Source: Streptomyces cellostaticus
Lineage (GTDB): Bacteria; Actinomycetota; Actinomycetes; Streptomycetales; Streptomycetaceae
NCBI RefSeq assembly: GCF_023630175.1
Contig: NZ_JALLIN010000048.1
Span: 1-57,853 of the forward strand
Reading direction: 5' to 3'
Length of the DNA stretch: 57,853 nt
Made by a program: the position numbers and the translations under genes. The stretch's first letter is position 1. Every line of letters begins with the position of its first letter. Below are positions 42,147 to 51,120 of the stretch, piece after piece. The notes under the pieces were generated by a model. It was not told the origin of the DNA and searched no databases. It saw nothing but the letters and a program-made list of their open reading frames with translations.

Positions 42147-42314
42147 CTAGTGCTGTGACCGGAAAGGTTCACCGGCTCGCGGCGTCCGGCACGGCACCTC
42201 GCCGCGTTGTCGCATCACCCGAGTACGTCCGGTACGCGGGCGATGCTCCGCCTTGCGATGCACCGCACCGGACGCCGCGAGCTTTCCGGCAGACCTTTCC
42301 GGTCACAGCACTAG
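42147..42314. mobile_element. Palindromic MITE-like element A (168 bp) at the end of trmB
   Basis: Perfect 22-bp terminal inverted repeats run 42147-42168 and 42293-42314, beginning CTAGTGCTGTGACCGG. Inner segments 42175-42189 and 42272-42286 continue the dyad. The centre folds as GCATC..CCCG..GTAC against GTAC..CGGG..GATGC (42212-42247). TA flanks both ends inside CTAG, as for IS630/Tc1-type insertions. The trmB stop TAG is the terminal CTAG itself. No transposase is present. Confidence 0.75.
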
Positions 42315-43156
42315 CGATCCCGGTGCGGTACGCGGCGGAAGAGCAGATCGTTCACCACGTGTCCCTTTTCCAGCCCCTGTCCCTCGAAACGGGTCAGCGG
42401 CCGGAACCGCGGGCGCGGTGCGAAACCCCCGTCGGCCCGGGTGTTCTCGAAGTCGGGGTGCGCGGTGAGCACCTCGAGCATCTGCTCGGCGTACGGCTCC
42501 CAGTCGGTCGCGCAGTGCAGGACCGCCCCGGGCCGCAGCCGGCTCGCGGCCAGCGTCAGGAACTCGGGCTGGATCAGCCGCCGCTTGTGGTGCCGCTTCT
42601 TGGGCCAGGGGTCGGGGAAGTACACGCGCAGCCCGTCGAGCGAGTCCGGCGCGAGCATCTCCCGGAGCAGGATGATGGCGTCGCCGTTGGCCACCCGGAC
42701 GTTCGACAGCCCGGCCTGGTCGGCGAGGTTGAGCAGGTTGCCCTGGCCCGGGGTGTGCACGTCGACCGCGAGGATGTTCGTGCCCGGGTCCCCGGCCGCC
42801 ATCCGCGCGGTGGCCTCACCCATCCCGAACCCGATCTCCAGTACGACGGGACCGTCGTCGCCGAACAGCTCGCCGAGGTCGATGACGCGCTGCCCGTCGA
42901 TGTCCAGACCCCACGTGGGCCACAGCCGCTGCAGCGCGTCGGCCTGCCCCGCCGTGACCCGGCTCCGCCGGGGCTGGAAGCTGCGGATCCGCCGCTCGAA
43001 GTGCGATCCGGCCGGGTCGGCCCGGGGCCCGTCGGGGAAGCGCGGCTCCCCCTTGGCCCGGCTGTGCCGCACGGACACACCGGGGACGTGCGAGGGCCGC
43101 GGCGCGGCGGCGGCAGCGGGCCGGGGGGCATCGGGGAGGTTCAGCGAGTCAGACAC
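42311..43156 (-). CDS. trmB: tRNA (guanine-N7-)-methyltransferase
   Basis: SAM-dependent enzyme making m7G46 in tRNA. The 281-aa protein has the SAM loop VLEIGFGMGEATARMA, acidic VDVHTPG, NGDAIILL, and the signature DPWPKKRHHKRRLIQPEF; it ends TRFEGQGLEKGHVVNDLLF. The N-terminal 70 residues are an actinobacterial extension. GTG 43156 (MSDSLNLPDAPRP). The stop codon TAG lies inside the terminal CTAG of palindromic element A, so the insertion either supplied or exactly preserved the stop. Confidence 0.95.
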   Translation of the reverse strand: MSDSLNLPDAPRPAAAAAPRPSHVPGVSVRHSRAKGEPRFPDGPRADPAGSHFERRIRSFQPRRSRVTAGQADALQRLWPTWGLDIDGQRVIDLGELFGDDGPVVLEIGFGMGEATARMAAGDPGTNILAVDVHTPGQGNLLNLADQAGLSNVRVANGDAIILLREMLAPDSLDGLRVYFPDPWPKKRHHKRRLIQPEFLTLAASRLRPGAVLHCATDWEPYAEQMLEVLTAHPDFENTRADGGFAPRPRFRPLTRFEGQGLEKGHVVNDLLFRRVPHRDR

Positions 43157-43236
43157 AGTGACACCGATTTTACGGCGGCGGCCCGGTGCCCGGGGAGGGC
43201 GCCCGCCGCGGAGGGCGCCCTCCCGGCGTACGGGTG

Positions 43237-44445
43237 TCACAGCGCACCGAGCATGTCCAGCACCCGGCGTCCGATCTCCCGGCCGATCGGCAGCGAGGCG
43301 GTCGCCGCGGGGGACGGGGCGTTGAGGACGTGCACCGCCCGGCTCCCCTCCCGGATCAGGAAGTCGTCCACCAGCGTTCCGTCCCGCAGCACCGCCTGCG
43401 CCCGCACCCCGGCCGGGGCGCGTACCAGGTCCGCCTCCTCGACGGCGGGCAGCAGCCTGCGCACCGCCGTCAGGAACGCCCCCTTGGACACCGACCGGCG
43501 CAGCTCCCCGGCTCCGTACCGCCAGTGCCGCCGGGCCATCACCCACGAGCCGGGCCACGCCATCGTCCCGGCCAGCTCCCCGGGCCGTACGACCCCCCAT
43601 CCGTACCCCTCCCGGGCCAGGGCCGGGACCGCGTTCGGCCCGATGTGCACGCCGCCGTCGATCCCCCGGGTCAGGTGCACCCCGAGGAACGGGAACGCCG
43701 GGTCCGGTACCGGATACACCAGCCCGCGCACCAGCTCCGGCCGCGCCAGCTCGTAGTACTCGCCCCGGAACGGCACGATGCGCACCCCGGGCTCGTCGCC
43801 GGTCAGCCGCGCCACCTCGTCGCAGTGCAGCCCGGCGCAGTTCACCAGCACCCTGCCGCGTACGACCTCCCCGGCCGCGGTCAGGACGGCCACGCCCCGG
43901 TCCGGGCGCCGGTCGACCCGGACGACGTGCGCGCCGTACCGGATCTCCGCCCCCGAGGCCCGTGCGAGCTGCCGGGCCACGGCCACGAAGTCGCACACCC
44001 CCGTCGTGCCGACGTGGATGGCGGCCAGCCCGCGCACCTCCGGCTCGTACTCGCCGATCTGGGCGGCGCCCAGCTCGCGCACCTGTATCCCGTTCTCCCG
44101 GCCGCGCTGCACGAGGGCGTGCAGCCGCGGGAGCTCGTCCCGCTCGGTGGCGACGATCAGCTTCCCGGTGACGGCGTGCGCGATGCCGTACTCGGCGCAG
44201 AACTTCACCATCTCGGCCGCGCCGCGCACGGCGAACCGCGCCTTGAGCGAGCCCGGCCGGTAGTAGACGCCGCTGTGGATGACCCCGCTGTTGCGCCCCG
44301 TCTGGTGCCGGGCCGGCCCCGGCTCCTTCTCCAGCACGGTCACCCGCGTACCCGGCGCCGCACGCGTGATCGCGTAGGCCGTCGACAGGCCGACGATGCC
44401 GCCTCCGATCACCAGCACGTCGCAGTCGTACGCACCCTCACGCAC
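43237..44445 (-). CDS. lhgO: L-2-hydroxyglutarate oxidase (FAD-dependent)
   Basis: The 402-aa FAD-dependent oxidoreductase has the dinucleotide loop DVLVIGGGIVGLSTAYAI, HQTGRNSGVIHSGVYYRPGSLKA (typical of LhgO/L2HGDH), VNCAGLHCDEVA, and HLTRGIDGGVHIGPNAV. It oxidises L-2-hydroxyglutarate to 2-oxoglutarate, removing a wasteful side product of malate dehydrogenase. GTG 44445 has GGGAGG upstream; a start at ATG 44475 would add 10 residues. Upstream of trmB on the same strand, 80 bp apart. Confidence 0.88.
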   Translation of the reverse strand: MREGAYDCDVLVIGGGIVGLSTAYAITRAAPGTRVTVLEKEPGPARHQTGRNSGVIHSGVYYRPGSLKARFAVRGAAEMVKFCAEYGIAHAVTGKLIVATERDELPRLHALVQRGRENGIQVRELGAAQIGEYEPEVRGLAAIHVGTTGVCDFVAVARQLARASGAEIRYGAHVVRVDRRPDRGVAVLTAAGEVVRGRVLVNCAGLHCDEVARLTGDEPGVRIVPFRGEYYELARPELVRGLVYPVPDPAFPFLGVHLTRGIDGGVHIGPNAVPALAREGYGWGVVRPGELAGTMAWPGSWVMARRHWRYGAGELRRSVSKGAFLTAVRRLLPAVEEADLVRAPAGVRAQAVLRDGTLVDDFLIREGSRAVHVLNAPSPAATASLPIGREIGRRVLDMLGAL

Positions 44446-44514
44446 CCGCACCACCTCCCGGTTCCGATAGTGCACTGCGCCACTGACAATGCCTTCAAAC
44501 CCGGATCGGGGGTC

Positions 44515-45939
44515 CTATGCCGGAGCCACCAGCAGGGGCCGGGCCCGTTCGCGCAGCTCCACCACCCTCGGCTCGTCCCGGTACGGCTCCAGCCGGTGCA
44601 GCAGGTCCTTCACGTACTCGGTGGTGCGCGCGGAGGAGATGCGCCCCGCCACCTCGACGGCCCGGACCCCCTGCTCGCAGGCGGCGTCCAGATTCCCCGA
44701 CTCCAGCTCGGCGACGGCGGACACCACGAGGCGCAGCCCGTGCGACCGCACGAACTCCTCGGTCGGCTTCGACAGCGCCTGCTCGGTGAAGCGCCGCACC
44801 TGGCGCGGCGCCTTCAGATCGCGGTAGCACTCCGCCGCATCGGCCGCGAACCGGTCATAACCGTAGAAGCCGAGCCACGAGGGGTCGTTGTCACCGCCCC
44901 TGGACCGCTCGAGCCAGCTCTCCGCCGCCTTCAGCGCCGTGCCGGCGGCCGGCGCGTCCCCCGCACGCGCGTGTGCCCGGGCCTCCACCAGCCGGAAGAA
45001 ACTCATGGTGCGGGCGGTCGCCAGTCCCCGGTTGCGCTCCAGGGCCGCCTGCGCCAGGTCGACACCCTCGTCACCGAAGCCCCGGTACGTCGCCTGCAGG
45101 GACATGGAGGCCAGCACGTACCCCCCGAGCGGGACGTCCGCCGCCGCGCGGGCGAGCCGCAGCGCCTGGATGTAGTACCGCTGGGCCGCCTCCTGCTGCC
45201 CGGTGTCGAAGGCCATCCAGCCGGCCAGCCGGGTCAGTTCGGCGGAGGCCCCGAACAGGGCGCGACCCACCTCGTCGGAGTAGGAGCCGAGCAGCAGCGG
45301 CGCGGCCTCCACCCGCAGGCACTCCGGCACCATGGACGAACGCCAGTCGCCGCCCCCGTACTTGGAGTCCCAGCGTCTGGCGTCCTCGGCGGCCTCCCGC
45401 AGCTTCTGCACATCGCTGTGGCCGACTTTGAGCGGTGCGCCGGAGCCCTCGGCGGCGTTCGCCTCCCGCGCGACCGAGCTGTCGGCGGGGGTTATCAGCC
45501 ACCGTGACGCGGGTGTCGCGTACGCGGTCACCGCGAACGACCCCGCGAGGGACTGCCAGATGCCGCCGGAGCCGGCCCGTCTCCCGGCCAGGTCGAGGCG
45601 GTAGAGCTCGGTGGCCGATCTCACCGCCTGCCCCACGTCCCGGGGGAAGGCGAGGCCCACCTCGGGAGCGGGATCCGCGTCCGCGAGGCCTATCTCGTGC
45701 AGCGGCACCGGGCGGCCGAGCTTCTGGCCGATGGCGGCGGCTATGAGGTGCGGCGCCGCGCCCTGCGGCACCATCCCCTTCGACACCCAGCGCGCCACCG
45801 AGGTCTTGTCGTAGCGAAGCGTCAACCCGCGTTGGGCGCCAAGGTCGTTGACGCGCCGCGCGAGTCCCGCGTTGCTGATTCCCGCGAGGGCGAGAACGGC
45901 GCCGAGTTTGTCGTTCGGCCCGCGTTGCTCCCTGGACAT
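44515..45939 (-). CDS. NsdA-like regulatory protein (HTH plus TPR)
   Basis: The 474-aa protein begins GPNDKLGAVLALAGISNAGLARRVNDLGAQRGLTLRYDKTSVARWVSKG, a helix-turn-helix-like region. The C-terminal 250 residues form helical pairs of the tetratricopeptide type (DTGQQEAAQRYYIQALRLARAAAD; LAQAALERNRG; ARAHARAGDAPAAGTALKAAESW). This matches the Streptomyces NsdA/sporulation-associated family; NsdA negatively regulates differentiation and antibiotic production. From location it is the paralogue near atrA. ATG 45939 with GAGGGG upstream. Confidence 0.85.
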   Translation of the reverse strand: MSREQRGPNDKLGAVLALAGISNAGLARRVNDLGAQRGLTLRYDKTSVARWVSKGMVPQGAAPHLIAAAIGQKLGRPVPLHEIGLADADPAPEVGLAFPRDVGQAVRSATELYRLDLAGRRAGSGGIWQSLAGSFAVTAYATPASRWLITPADSSVAREANAAEGSGAPLKVGHSDVQKLREAAEDARRWDSKYGGGDWRSSMVPECLRVEAAPLLLGSYSDEVGRALFGASAELTRLAGWMAFDTGQQEAAQRYYIQALRLARAAADVPLGGYVLASMSLQATYRGFGDEGVDLAQAALERNRGLATARTMSFFRLVEARAHARAGDAPAAGTALKAAESWLERSRGGDNDPSWLGFYGYDRFAADAAECYRDLKAPRQVRRFTEQALSKPTEEFVRSHGLRLVVSAVAELESGNLDAACEQGVRAVEVAGRISSARTTEYVKDLLHRLEPYRDEPRVVELRERARPLLVAPA

Positions 45940-46684
45940 GCGTCACCCCTCGACACAGACGGCTGCCGCGCTGGCATAACCGTGCGGCATTCGTAAACCC
46001 AGCGTAGTTCGCCGCATCCCAAGCGTTAAGGGGCATTGTTCCGGATGGCGGGATTGTGGTCCGTGCGGGAGTACGACCCTGTACGCACCGTGCACGCGCC
46101 GTCGCGGCGTGCCCCCGCACGTGTGGCCGTGCGCCCGTCCGTGCGCTCTTCTCCGGCCATCCGGGGAACGGTTCCATGGCAGTCGCGTGGGTCGGCCCGC
46201 TGTACTGGATCCAGTGGGCTGGGGGACACCGCCGCCTTCATCCCCGCGGGTGGCGGACCGGTCCGGGAGGCGGAGACCGCCTCCCGGACCGTGCGCGTGC
46301 CCGCCCCGGAGGGTCGTGCGCAGGCCTGTACGGAGCGTGCTCAAACCTGTGCCGCTGTCACCGATTTGGCTGAAAACATTCGCCGCCCGGGATGAGCGAT
46401 TGCCGCTCCCACCACGGAACTTGAGGGCGCGAAGGGCGTCTTCGGGGCGCACATGGGGGCGCATTCGCGTCGCGCGTTTCGTGCCCGTTTCCGTCACCCG
46501 CCCCCGGCCGACCGGGTGTTCACTCACCGGCCCGCCCCCGGTACTCTGCCGACCCCTGCGGTCTCCGTCACCGTTTTCCCTCGATCGAAGGCGGCGTCAC
46601 CGCGCCTCCGTGGCGCGTTCTTCATGGCAGCATGGGTCCCGGTTCGTACGGTGCACTGGTTGTCCACGCTCTGTGGAGGCGTCG
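45940..46684. other. 745-bp non-coding region between nsdA-like and asparagine synthase-like genes
   Basis: The longest gap in the window. Both strands contain open frames of 66-119 codons, but all lack third-position GC bias and plausible ribosome-binding sites. The left 100 bp should contain the promoter of the nsdA-like gene (AT-richer segment 46020-46060). A TACTCT at 46542-46547 is a possible -10 for the rightward gene. The extent suggests a long leader or divergent regulated promoters. I see no conserved RNA fold. Confidence 0.5.
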
Positions 46685-48763
46685 ATGCGGTGGTTGGTGG
46701 GTTGGAGCAGCACCGCCGCTGGCGTCGCCGGAATCGGCTCCGCGGGCGCCACCGGACACGACGGGGAGACGCTGCACCCGGTCGGCTCCCACCTCCTGTG
46801 GGGCGACCCCGACCCGCTGTGGGCCGTCGGCGACTGGCGCCCCGACGAGGTCCGCGTGGTGCACGCCGACGCGCAGAGCCGCATCGCCGTCCTCGGCACC
46901 TGCGGCGCCACCGACGAGGAACTGCGGCGCGGCCTGTTCACCGCGCGCGGGGGCGCGCTGCGCCATCTGACCACCTGGCCGGGCAGCTACACGGCCGTCG
47001 TCCAGGTGGGCCGGCGCATCACCGTCTGCGGCGACCTCGCCGGTGCCCGCCCGGTCTTCCACACCCCCTGGGACGGTGGCACGGCCTACGCCACCGCCGC
47101 GCTGCCGCTCGCCGATCTCATCGAGGCCAACCTCGACTTCGGCCACCTGGCGGCCCTGCTTGCCGCCCCCGACGTACCGGCCGCGCTGCGCGACACCACC
47201 CCGTACGAGGGCGTGCGGCGTGTTCCGCCGGGGCACGCGCTCGTCCTGCGCGCCGGGGCACGTGAGATCACCGGCTACGAGCCGGTCGCCTCCCTCGCCG
47301 TCGCCGCGCCCCCCGCCGACCCGGACGTCGCCGTGGACGCCGTACGGGACGCACTCGTCGAAGCGGTGCGCACGCGGCTGTCGGCCCCCCGGCACGTGCC
47401 CGGCCTCGACCCCGGGCCGGTGCCCGGTATGGGACCGGCCGAGCGGCGGGCCGCGCGGGGGATGCCCGTGCCCGGCATCGGCGCCGACCTGTCCGGCGGA
47501 CCGGCCTCCGGCACCCTCGCCCTGCTGGCGGCCGGCCTGCCCGGCAGACCCGGCACGCTACTCGGACACGGCACCGGCGCAGGCGAGCGGCTGCTCGCCG
47601 TCACCTTCAACGACCTGGCCGTCCGCGACCGAGCGTCCGAGGTCGAGCGTGCCGGCGCCCTCGCGGCCAACCCGCGCCTGCACCACGTCGTGGTCACCGG
47701 CGGGGAGGAGAGCCTGCCGTACGCCGATCTCGACGGGCCCCTCACCGACGAGCCGGGCCCCTCACTGGTGACGGCCGCCCGGCACCGCGCCCGCCTCGCC
47801 GCGGGCAGCGCCGACCACTTCACCGGACACGGCGCCCGTCAGGTCCTGGACGCCCACCCCGCCCGCCTCGCGGACCTCCTCCTGGACCGCAAGCGGCGTC
47901 ACCTGGTCCGGCCGGTCGCCGCGCTCGCCCGGGCCGACGGCTCGGTGATGGTCCCCGCGCGCGTGTACGGCGCTGCCCGGCGGCTGGCCCGCACCCCGTA
48001 CCGGACGGGCCTGGAACTGCTCGCCGAGCTTCTGATGCGCCACCGCTTCGACGATCCCAGGGGCGCGGTCGGCGCCTCCCTGGCCGGGCTCACCTGGGCG
48101 AGACCCGGCCCGGCGGCCCGCTGGCTGACCGGGGAGGCACTGGCTGAAGTATCGGTTCTGCTGCAGGGGGAGGCGGACCGGTCGGCCCTCGGCTCCGGCC
48201 AGCGCCCCGGCGACTACCGCGCGCGTGCCGCCCTCGCCCGCCACTCCGCCGACCTGCGCGTCCTGGAGCAGGCCGCCGAGGTCCGCTCCCAGCGGCTGCA
48301 CGCGCCCTTCCTCGACAACCAGGTGGTCCGCGCCTGCCGCGCCCTCCCCGAGGCCCTGCGCGTCCAGCCCGGTGCCCGCGCCGCCGTCCTGCGCAGGGTT
48401 CTGGAGGGCGCCGGGGTCACCGACCTCCCTTCCGGCTGGGGCGCCCCGTCCCACGCCTCCTCGGCGGCGGCCGCCCGAGCGGGCCTGCGCCTCGCCGCCG
48501 ACGACCTGATGGACCTCTTCGCCACACCCCTGCTGGCCGACGCGGGCCTGGTGGAGGCCCGGGTGGTCCGCAAGGCCGTCCGGGCCGCGGCGATGGGCGA
48601 ATCCCTTCCGCTGGACGGTCTGGCCGACCTGACCGCCCTCGAACTCTGGCTCCGCCGCCTGCTGGCCCGCCGCGGCACCTGCTGGACCGGTACCCCGGCC
48701 CGGGCCCGAGCGGTGCCCTCCGGCATCCAACCCCGCAAGAACGCCCTCGCCTCCGGCGCCTGA
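46685..48763 (+). CDS. Asparagine-synthase-like protein with altered active sites
   Basis: The 692-aa protein has the two-domain layout of asparagine synthetase B and lasso-peptide cyclases. The N-terminal domain starts MRWLVGWSS with no Cys2 nucleophile, so it cannot act as a glutaminase. The C-terminal domain carries the ATP-pyrophosphatase loop at residues 270-275 as SGGPAS instead of SGGxDS: the Asp is missing. C-terminal SQRLHAPFLDNQVVRACRALPEALRV is the typical family end. An insert rich in Pro/Gly (235-265) precedes the loop. ATG 46685 has GGAGG. No lasso precursor or leader peptidase is nearby. It may be a regulatory relative or a diverged cyclase. Confidence 0.75.
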   Translation: MRWLVGWSSTAAGVAGIGSAGATGHDGETLHPVGSHLLWGDPDPLWAVGDWRPDEVRVVHADAQSRIAVLGTCGATDEELRRGLFTARGGALRHLTTWPGSYTAVVQVGRRITVCGDLAGARPVFHTPWDGGTAYATAALPLADLIEANLDFGHLAALLAAPDVPAALRDTTPYEGVRRVPPGHALVLRAGAREITGYEPVASLAVAAPPADPDVAVDAVRDALVEAVRTRLSAPRHVPGLDPGPVPGMGPAERRAARGMPVPGIGADLSGGPASGTLALLAAGLPGRPGTLLGHGTGAGERLLAVTFNDLAVRDRASEVERAGALAANPRLHHVVVTGGEESLPYADLDGPLTDEPGPSLVTAARHRARLAAGSADHFTGHGARQVLDAHPARLADLLLDRKRRHLVRPVAALARADGSVMVPARVYGAARRLARTPYRTGLELLAELLMRHRFDDPRGAVGASLAGLTWARPGPAARWLTGEALAEVSVLLQGEADRSALGSGQRPGDYRARAALARHSADLRVLEQAAEVRSQRLHAPFLDNQVVRACRALPEALRVQPGARAAVLRRVLEGAGVTDLPSGWGAPSHASSAAAARAGLRLAADDLMDLFATPLLADAGLVEARVVRKAVRAAAMGESLPLDGLADLTALELWLRRLLARRGTCWTGTPARARAVPSGIQPRKNALASGA

Positions 48764-48969
48764 CCCCTGCCCGGGGCGTCCCCCGGCCGGCGGCTTCGGC
48801 GCGTGCGCCGTCACGAGCCCGGCCCGCGCTGTCGCGAGGTCGCGGACCGCTGGGGTGCGGTGCCCACACCCGGCGGAAGCCGACCGACCCGGCGAGCCCC
48901 CGACGAGGATCACTCCGGCGAGGACACCTCGCCGAAGACACCTCACCGATGACAGCCCCGCCCACGCGG

Positions 48970-50877
48970 TCAGCAGCTGAACCGCGCCTCCGCCCAGTCG
49001 GCGAGCGCCACCGGTCCGAACCCCCCGCCTCCCGGCGACACCGCCAGCCGCACGGTCTTGCGCCCGGTGAGGTCGACGTGCACGGGAACGGCCGCGTCCC
49101 GCCCCGCGACCACCCCGGAACGCCACACCGGAACCCCGTCGGCGTACACGGAGAAGACGACCCTGCCGAGCCCGAGCGTCATGTCGTCGACGCCGACGCG
49201 CGCGTCGTACGCGGTGCACCGCCGATTGAGGTCGACGAGCACGGACGACCCCCGGTGCACGCTGACACCGCGCGCGTACCGCTTCCCGCCGACGGACATC
49301 CCGTGCCGCTGCCACACCCAGGTGCTCTCCCACAGCCGCATCTCGGGCGCGGACCCGTCCCCGTCGACGTCGTAGCGCAGGTCGCTCCACTCGTGGACGA
49401 CGGGGACGACGGGGGCCGGCGGGGGAGTGGGAGCCGGGCTGGGAGTGGCCGTCGGACTCGGATCGGGACCCGGCTTCGAGGTGGGCTGCGGAACAGCCGT
49501 CGGCTTCGGCGCGGGCGCGGCAGCCGACGAGGCCGGGACCGGGCTCGTCCGGGAGGCCGCCACCACCGGCGGTGCCACCGGCGGCCTTCTCGTGGCGGGC
49601 GATGAGGCGGGCGGCGAGGCGGGCGGCGAGGCGGGAGCCGACGGTGAGGCCGACGGCCGCGGTGCCCGTACGACGGGAGCGGACGGCGACGGCCCGGCCG
49701 CCTCCCGCGCCGGGCGTCCGTCGTTCACCAGGGCCAGCGCCACCGCGGCCGCGGCCACCGCGACCACACTCGCCGCGATGCCGGCCTTCACCGGCGCCCC
49801 GATCCCCTCGGCGGCGGCCGCCCCGCCCACCCCCGAACCCGCGGAGGAACCGCCCGCCGCGGCGGCCGCCGCGGCGCCCGCTCCCGCGCCCCCGGCGATG
49901 ATCCCGAGGACCTTCCCGTACCCCGCCGCCCCGAACCAGCCGATGACCGCGATCGGCACCACCGCCGGGATACCGCCCGCGACCTCCTCGATCTGCGCGG
50001 CCGCCAGCCGGCACCCGGCGCACTCCTCCAGGTGCTTGCGCAGCCCCCGCTCGGCGCGCAGCCGCAGCTTGCGCCGGGCGTAGGTACCGAGCTGGTCGGC
50101 GTATCGGGCGCACGCCCCGTCACCGGTCAGCGCCGCGCTGACATGGGCCTGCAGATAGGCCTGCTTCAGTCCCTCCCGGGCCCGGCTCGCCAGCACCCGG
50201 GTGCCGTTGGCGTCGAGCCCGAACAGAACGGCCACCTCACTGGGCGACTCGTCCTCCACCTCGGTGTGCCACAGCACCGCCTGCCAGCGCTCGGGCAGCG
50301 AGCGGAACGCCCGCAGAGCCATGGACTGCTCGGCCTCGTGCAGGGCACGCACATCGGCACCCACGTCCACCGCGTCGCCACCGGCCCCCTCGGCGGGCCG
50401 CGCGGCCTGCTGGGCGAACACGGCGAAGTCCTCGACGAGTTGCTCGCGCCGTGCGGACCTGGCCCAGTGCGCGGCCACGCGTCGCACCGAGGTCAGCAGA
50501 TAGGCGCGCACGGCGTACTCGGGCCCCGCGCCGCCCCGTACCGCCTGCAGCATCCCGGCGAAGACCTCGGCGGTCAGGTCGTCCGCGGTGTGCGCGTCAC
50601 GGCAGCAGGTACGGGCGTAGCGCCGCACGGCGTCCGCGTGCCGCCGGTACAGCTCCGCGTACGCGGAGTCGTCGCCCGTGCGCATCCGGTGGACCAACTC
50701 GCCGTCGGCGGGCGGCGTCGGGCCCGGCGAGGGCACCCTGCCGTCCCGCTGGGCGGGCACGCCCGGCTCGGCGGGCACCCCGGCCGGGCCGCCCTGCTTC
50801 GGCACCTGCGGCGAGGTCAGCCCACCGGCGTCGGAGCCGCCGTCACCACGCGATTCGTCCCACCCGTCAACGCCCAT
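48970..50877 (-). CDS. ECF sigma factor fused to a zinc finger, membrane segment and NPCBM domain
   Basis: A 635-aa multidomain protein. Sigma-2 spans about 60-135 (DDSAYAELYRRHADAVRRYAR..DDLTAEVFAGML) and sigma-4 about 183-243 (LPERWQAVLWHTEVEDESPSEVAVLFGLDANGTRVLASRAREGLKQAY). A zinc-binding anti-sigma-like motif has His282, Cys286 and Cys289 (KHLEECAGCR). Hydrophobic segments are at 303-330 and 365-384. A Pro/Ser/Ala-rich linker (390-493) leads to a C-terminal NPCBM carbohydrate-binding domain (HEWSDLRYDVDGDGSAPEMRL ... ADWAEARFSC). The sigma part would be cytoplasmic and the sugar-binding part outside: a one-protein signalling chain. ATG 50877. Divergence from ordinary ECF-RseA pairs is clear. 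Confidence 0.9.
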   Translation of the reverse strand: MGVDGWDESRGDGGSDAGGLTSPQVPKQGGPAGVPAEPGVPAQRDGRVPSPGPTPPADGELVHRMRTGDDSAYAELYRRHADAVRRYARTCCRDAHTADDLTAEVFAGMLQAVRGGAGPEYAVRAYLLTSVRRVAAHWARSARREQLVEDFAVFAQQAARPAEGAGGDAVDVGADVRALHEAEQSMALRAFRSLPERWQAVLWHTEVEDESPSEVAVLFGLDANGTRVLASRAREGLKQAYLQAHVSAALTGDGACARYADQLGTYARRKLRLRAERGLRKHLEECAGCRLAAAQIEEVAGGIPAVVPIAVIGWFGAAGYGKVLGIIAGGAGAGAAAAAAAGGSSAGSGVGGAAAAEGIGAPVKAGIAASVVAVAAAAVALALVNDGRPAREAAGPSPSAPVVRAPRPSASPSAPASPPASPPASSPATRRPPVAPPVVAASRTSPVPASSAAAPAPKPTAVPQPTSKPGPDPSPTATPSPAPTPPPAPVVPVVHEWSDLRYDVDGDGSAPEMRLWESTWVWQRHGMSVGGKRYARGVSVHRGSSVLVDLNRRCTAYDARVGVDDMTLGLGRVVFSVYADGVPVWRSGVVAGRDAAVPVHVDLTGRKTVRLAVSPGGGGFGPVALADWAEARFSC

Positions 50878-51120
50878 CGCGCAAAGCCCCCGAAACCGGC
50901 ACAGCCCAACCCGTCACCGGCTCAGGGTGCCACAGCAGCAATCCCCGCAGTACCAGGCGTCACCCGAACGAGAAATTCGGTTGCTGCGCGCCCAGTTGGC
51001 GCCGGAGCGGCCGTGACCGCGCACACGGCGCGGGCCCCCGACCGCCCGGCCGCCATGGCGCACCGGGGGCACGGGTGGCCCGCCGCAGCGGATCCGGGCC
51101 GGCGGACCGGCCCGCGGCCA

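Noticed and set aside
46036..46395. 119-codon open frame in the 745-bp gap
   Set aside because: Poor third-position GC, no Shine-Dalgarno, many Arg/Pro codons typical of shadow frames.
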